This document shows positions 15,652-18,916 of a stretch of DNA of 18,916 nucleotides, in pieces. The number at the start of each line of letters is the position of its first letter. The first letter of the stretch is position 1. The notes below the pieces were generated by a model. The model ran no database searches. It saw only the letters and a program-made list of their open reading frames with translations, and was not told the origin of the DNA. The stretch covers positions 1-18,916 of the forward strand of contig DHGA01000109.1 in NCBI GenBank assembly GCA_002402545.1, written 5' to 3'. This stretch comes from Syntrophaceae bacterium UBA4810. GTDB lineage: Bacteria; Desulfobacterota; Syntrophia; Syntrophales; Smithellaceae. A program made the translations under genes and the position numbers.

Positions 15652-16164
15652 ATAGCTAAAGATTTAAGAATCAACCGGGAAATAAAATCGGCCAGTGTTC
15701 GTGTAATCAACGAAGAAGGCGAGCAGTTAGGAGTCATATCATTGGAAGAAGCTCTGGGCCATGCCGAAAAAGCCGTATTGGATTTGGTGGAAGTATCACC
15801 TAACGCCGAACCGCCTGTTTGTAAAATAATGGATTACGGAAAATACATGTATAAACTGAGCAAAAAATTACACGATGCAAAAAAAAGCCAGACTGTTATC
15901 CATGTAAAAGAAATACGATTACGCCCTAAAACAGAAGAACATGATATACAGGTAAAAATAAAACATATTAGAAAATTTTTAGACCAGCATGATAAAGTTA
16001 AAATATCGATGGTTTTCAGGGGCAGGGAGATTGCATTCACGGAAATAGGCCGTAAATTAATGGACAATATAAAAGCGCAGTTAACTGATCATTGTGTTAT
16101 CGATCAGGAACCGCGTTTGGAGGGAAGAAGCATGGTTATGATTGTTTCTCCCAAAAAACAATAA
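15652..16164 (+). CDS. infC: Translation initiation factor IF-3 (ATA start)
   Basis: IF-3 binds the 30S subunit, prevents premature 50S joining and checks the start codon. From ATA at 15652 the product is 170 residues, normal for IF-3. The N-terminal domain reads AKDLRINREIKSASVRVINEEGEQLGVISLEEAL and contains the conserved DLVEVSPNAEPPVCKIMDYGKY. A Lys-rich linker follows, then the C-terminal domain (VKEIRLRPKTEEHDIQVKIK, VKISMVFRGREIAF). Rare start codons are a known feature of infC genes, because IF-3 rejects non-AUG starts and so represses its own translation. The ATA choice here is inferred from the ribosome site and from conservation ahead of the later TTG. It follows thrS by 37 nt and precedes rpmI by 18 nt. 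Confidence 0.94.
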   Translation: MAKDLRINREIKSASVRVINEEGEQLGVISLEEALGHAEKAVLDLVEVSPNAEPPVCKIMDYGKYMYKLSKKLHDAKKSQTVIHVKEIRLRPKTEEHDIQVKIKHIRKFLDQHDKVKISMVFRGREIAFTEIGRKLMDNIKAQLTDHCVIDQEPRLEGRSMVMIVSPKKQ

Positions 16165-16182
16165 AAACCAAGAGAGGATTAA

Positions 16183-16380
16183 ATGCCAAAATTAAAAACA
16201 CACAGAGGAGCGGCTAAGCGCTTTACCGTGACTTCCAAAGGCAAAATTAAGAGAAGCAAGGCGTTTGCCAGCCATATTCTGACTAAAAAAACGACGAAAA
16301 GGAAAAGAGCCTTAAGAAAAGCGGCGTTGGTCAAATCGGCAAATTTCAAAGAAATTAAAAGGCTGATCCCTTATTTATAG
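16183..16380 (+). CDS. rpmI: 50S ribosomal protein L35
   Basis: Sixty-five residues, the exact family length, starting MPKLKTHRGAAKRF and extremely rich in Lys and Arg. The central SKAFASHILTKKTTKRKRALRK and the end IKRLIPYL are standard for bL35. A GAGAGGA site precedes the ATG. It lies between infC and rplT as in most bacteria. Confidence 0.97.
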   Translation: MPKLKTHRGAAKRFTVTSKGKIKRSKAFASHILTKKTTKRKRALRKAALVKSANFKEIKRLIPYL

Positions 16381-16424
16381 GGAATTAAACACGAATTACT
16401 TATCAGCAAATAGGAGATGAAGAA

Positions 16425-16784
16425 ATGTCAAGAGTAAAAAGGGGTGTTACCGCCCGCAAAAAAAGAAGAAAAATATTTAAGCTGGCGAAAGGATTCTTCG
16501 GCGCCCGTGGCCGACTTTTAAGAACCGCCACAGAAGCTGTCGATAAAGCTTTAGCTTACGCTTATCGTGACCGTAGGGCGAGAAAAAGAGATTTTAGAAA
16601 ATTATGGATTGCCCGCATTAACGCGGCTGCTCGTTCGCATAATATATCGTACAGCAGGCTGATGGACGGCATGAAAAAAGAAGGTATAGAACTGGACCGT
16701 AAAATCCTGGCGGAGCTGGCCGTAAATGATCCGCAGGGTTTTGCCAAAATTGTGGAAACGGTAAAAGGCGAGCAGGCGGCATGA
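16425..16784 (+). CDS. rplT: 50S ribosomal protein L20
   Basis: One hundred and nineteen residues, the usual bL20 length. The basic N-terminal extension (SRVKRGVTARKKRRKIFKLA) binds 23S rRNA early in 50S assembly, followed by GFFGARGRLLRTA and the globular part with RDRRARKRDFRKLWIARINA and SYSRLMDGMKK. TAGGAGATG supplies the ribosome site. L20 represses this operon in E. coli; no obvious L20-site mimic was checked here. Its TGA overlaps the pheS ATG (ATGA), suggesting coupled translation. Confidence 0.97.
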   Translation: MSRVKRGVTARKKRRKIFKLAKGFFGARGRLLRTATEAVDKALAYAYRDRRARKRDFRKLWIARINAAARSHNISYSRLMDGMKKEGIELDRKILAELAVNDPQGFAKIVETVKGEQAA

Positions 16785-17797
16785 TAGAAGATCTTCAACG
16801 GCTGGAAAATAACGCTCTTGCAGAACTTCAGGAAGCATCAAACCAGGAACAAATTCTTCTTATCAGAACAAAATATCTTGGAAGAAAGGGACTTCTTACC
16901 GGGCAGTTGCGCAATATCGCCCAGGTTCCTGAAGAACAGCGAGCCTTATTCGGAAAAAGATGCAATGAGATAAAAATTTTTCTTACCTCCAGAATTGAAG
17001 AAGAACTAAACAAACAATCCCAAAACGAAAAAGAAAATAAATTACTGAAAGAAAAAATCGATGTAACGCTGCCGGGCCGTGCCATAAAGTACGGCAGAAT
17101 TCATCCGATAACACAGATCAGCAACGAAATCTGCTCGATATTCTCGTCTTTTGGTTTTTCCATTGTCGAAGGACCGGAAATAGAACTCGATTATTACAAT
17201 TTTGAAGCGCTCAACATTCCTAAAGATCATCCGGCGCGCGATATGCAGGACACTTTTTATATCGAAGAAAATATAGTTCTGCGCACGCACACATCACCCG
17301 TTCAGGTTAGAGTGATGGAGAAAGTTAAACCTCCCGTGCGCATATTATCTCCCGGCAAGGTTTACAGGCGGGATTCTGATGTTTCGCACACGCCGATGTT
17401 TCATCAAATCGAGGGATTGCTGGTCGATGAAGGCATCACTTTTGGCGACCTTAAGGGAATTCTGACGGTATTTTTGAAAAAAATATTCGGCCAGGAGACA
17501 AAGATTCGCTTCCGTCCCAGTTTTTTCCCGTTTACCGAACCTTCCGCGGAAGTGGATATCTGTTGCGTTATGTGCAGGGGCAAAGGATGCCGTGTCTGCG
17601 GGCAAAGCGGCTGGCTCGAAATATTAGGTTCCGGCATGGTTGATCCCGCGGTATTTAAATACGTCAATTACAATTCAGAAAAATACACGGGTTTTGCTTT
17701 TGGCCTCGGAGTGGAGCGCATGGCCATGCTCAAATACGGAATTTCCGATATTCGTTTATTTTACGAAAACGACTTTCGATTCCTCAGGCAATTTTAG
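16781..17797 (+). CDS. pheS: Phenylalanyl-tRNA synthetase alpha subunit
   Basis: Catalytic alpha chain of the (alpha-beta)2 enzyme, 338 residues as usual. The N-terminal coiled coil (about 1-90) contacts tRNA. The class II core shows the FEALNIPKDHPARDMQDTFY signature, RTHTSPVQVR, motif 2 near RVYRRDSDVSHTPMFHQIEG (read as KVYRRD here), the phenylalanine pocket segment RPSFFPFTEPSAEVDI and motif 3 GFAFGLGVERMAMLKYGI. It overlaps rplT by 4 nt. Its stop codon TAG forms part of the AGGAG ribosome site for pheT. Confidence 0.97.
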   Translation: MIEDLQRLENNALAELQEASNQEQILLIRTKYLGRKGLLTGQLRNIAQVPEEQRALFGKRCNEIKIFLTSRIEEELNKQSQNEKENKLLKEKIDVTLPGRAIKYGRIHPITQISNEICSIFSSFGFSIVEGPEIELDYYNFEALNIPKDHPARDMQDTFYIEENIVLRTHTSPVQVRVMEKVKPPVRILSPGKVYRRDSDVSHTPMFHQIEGLLVDEGITFGDLKGILTVFLKKIFGQETKIRFRPSFFPFTEPSAEVDICCVMCRGKGCRVCGQSGWLEILGSGMVDPAVFKYVNYNSEKYTGFAFGLGVERMAMLKYGISDIRLFYENDFRFLRQF

Positions 17798-17811
17798 GAG
17801 AATTTCATCTT

Positions 17812-18916
17812 ATGCTGGTTAGCCTCAAATGGCTTAAAGACTATGTGGATATAGATTTAAAGGCGGAAAAGCTTGCCGAGCGCCTTACTATGTCTGGTCT
17901 GGAAGTCGAATCAGTAAAAGAGATATCCCCTGAATTTAAAGGCGTTGTCGCCGCGAAAATAATTTCCGTAAAACCTCATCCTAACGCGGATAAGCTTTCC
18001 CTTTGTGAGGTGACCGACGGATCGAAAAAATATCCTGTAGTGTGCGGAGCCAAAAATATAAAAGCGGGCGATGTTGTCCCCCTGGCCAAAGTAGGAGCGA
18101 CAATTCCCGGAGGTTATACTATCAAACCTTCTGTCTTACGTGGCGAGACCTCTGAAGGAATGCTTTGTTCGGAAGCGGAACTGGCGATAGGCGAAGACGC
18201 GTCCGGCATTATGCAGCTGCCGAAGAACATGAAGCCGGGAAAAGCTCTGGAAAAAGCGCTGGATTTGGAAGACACGGTTTTTGATATAAGTATCACGCCT
18301 AATCGCGCCGATTGTTTGAGTGTAATTGGTATAGCGCGCGAAATCGCGGCATTAACCGGCAAAAAAATAAAAATGCCGAAAGTCAGTATCAAAGAAACCT
18401 CTGAAAATATAAAATCGCTTGCTTCAGTGAAGATAATGGATGCGGAACTTTGTCCGCGTTACACTGCCAGAATGATAAAAAACGTGAAAATAGGTCCATC
18501 GCCTGTCTGGCTGAAAACAAGATTGGAAACGTGCGGGATGCGCGCCATAAACAATATAGTTGATGTGACAAATTTTGTCATGCTGGAGATGGGGCAGCCC
18601 CTTCACGCGTTTGATTTCCGTTATTTGGAAAAAAATAAAATCATCGTCAGAAAATCAAAGAAGAATGAAGAATTTATTTCGCTCGACGGCAAGAGCCGCA
18701 AATTAACCGATGAAACACTGCTTATTTGCGACGGCGTAAAACCGGTTGCTATCGGCGGGATTATGGGTGGATTAAATTCCGAAGTAAAAGAAGACACAGC
18801 CACTATTCTTCTCGAAAGCGCGTATTTCAATCCAGTTTCTATCCGCCGTTCAGCGCGCAAATTAGCTATGCCAACAGAAGCCGCTTTTAGATTTGAAAGA
18901 GGCATTGATCCTGAAG
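17812..18916 (+). CDS. pheT: Phenylalanyl-tRNA synthetase beta subunit, cut by window edge
   Basis: The first 368 residues of a chain of about 800 are present with no interruption. The N-terminus MLVSLKWLKDYVDIDL is typical. Residues about 40-150 form the EMAP-type RNA-binding domain (VVAAKIISVKPHPNADKLSLC, LRGETSEGMLCSEAELAIG). The B3/B4 editing domain follows, with PRYTARMIKNVKIGPSPVWL and INNIVDVTNFVMLEMGQPLHAFD. The window ends in the stretch AAFRFERGIDPE. The ATG at 17812 lies 11 nt after AGGAG, which overlaps the pheS stop. The B5 and anticodon-like domains are outside the window. Confidence 0.96.
   Translation, partial: MLVSLKWLKDYVDIDLKAEKLAERLTMSGLEVESVKEISPEFKGVVAAKIISVKPHPNADKLSLCEVTDGSKKYPVVCGAKNIKAGDVVPLAKVGATIPGGYTIKPSVLRGETSEGMLCSEAELAIGEDASGIMQLPKNMKPGKALEKALDLEDTVFDISITPNRADCLSVIGIAREIAALTGKKIKMPKVSIKETSENIKSLASVKIMDAELCPRYTARMIKNVKIGPSPVWLKTRLETCGMRAINNIVDVTNFVMLEMGQPLHAFDFRYLEKNKIIVRKSKKNEEFISLDGKSRKLTDETLLICDGVKPVAIGGIMGGLNSEVKEDTATILLESAYFNPVSIRRSARKLAMPTEAAFRFERGIDPE

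Noticed and set aside
1..18916. CRISPR arrays, insertion sequences or phage genes
   Set aside because: I saw no regularly spaced direct repeats, transposase motifs or terminal inverted repeats by eye; the pseudogenes show only small indels and point changes.

Overview
The window looks like a chromosomal piece of an anaerobic, Gram-negative deltaproteobacterium (Desulfobacterota, perhaps Syntrophales-like). This is inferred from the gene families, a lipobox lipoprotein, a sigma-54 enhancer-binding regulator beside beta-oxidation genes, and the style of the IF3 and thrS proteins. No taxonomic marker was searched.

Region 1 (1-5846) is an acyl-CoA catabolism block. On the minus strand an operon runs 3-hydroxyacyl-CoA dehydrogenase, thiolase, acyl-CoA dehydrogenase (the last is cut by the left edge). 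Divergent from it is a PAS/AAA+/Fis-type sigma-54 activator, followed on the plus strand by an HMG-CoA-lyase-like protein. Good -24/-12 elements with exact spacing lie before the operon (3190-3205, minus) and before the lyase gene (4821-4836, plus). The regulator therefore probably controls both flanks. The lyase homologue lacks the catalytic loop cysteine of true HMG-CoA lyases.

Region 2 (5868-7672, minus) is a family I CoA-transferase whose alpha and beta parts are fused in one chain. It is broken by three frameshifts and a nonsense codon. A second decayed gene, a flavodoxin-fold NAD(P)H/FMN oxidoreductase with CxxCxxC, lies at 10529-11112.

Region 3 (7673-13450) is AT-rich. It holds a membrane-anchored class III adenylate cyclase with three GAF-like domains behind a perfect TTGACA-17-TATAAT promoter. 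Next comes a three-gene operon: a charged protein with 12-residue repeats, a secreted FlgT-N-like protein, and a GNA1162/DUF799-like lipoprotein. After it is the phospholipid synthesis gene pgsA.

Region 4 (13478-18916) is the translation cluster tRNA-Val(GAC), terminator, thrS, infC, rpmI, rplT, pheS, pheT (cut by the right edge). infC appears to start at an ATA codon behind a strong Shine-Dalgarno sequence, which fits the autoregulated rare start known for IF3 genes. The terminator hairpin leaves thrS with no visible promoter of its own.
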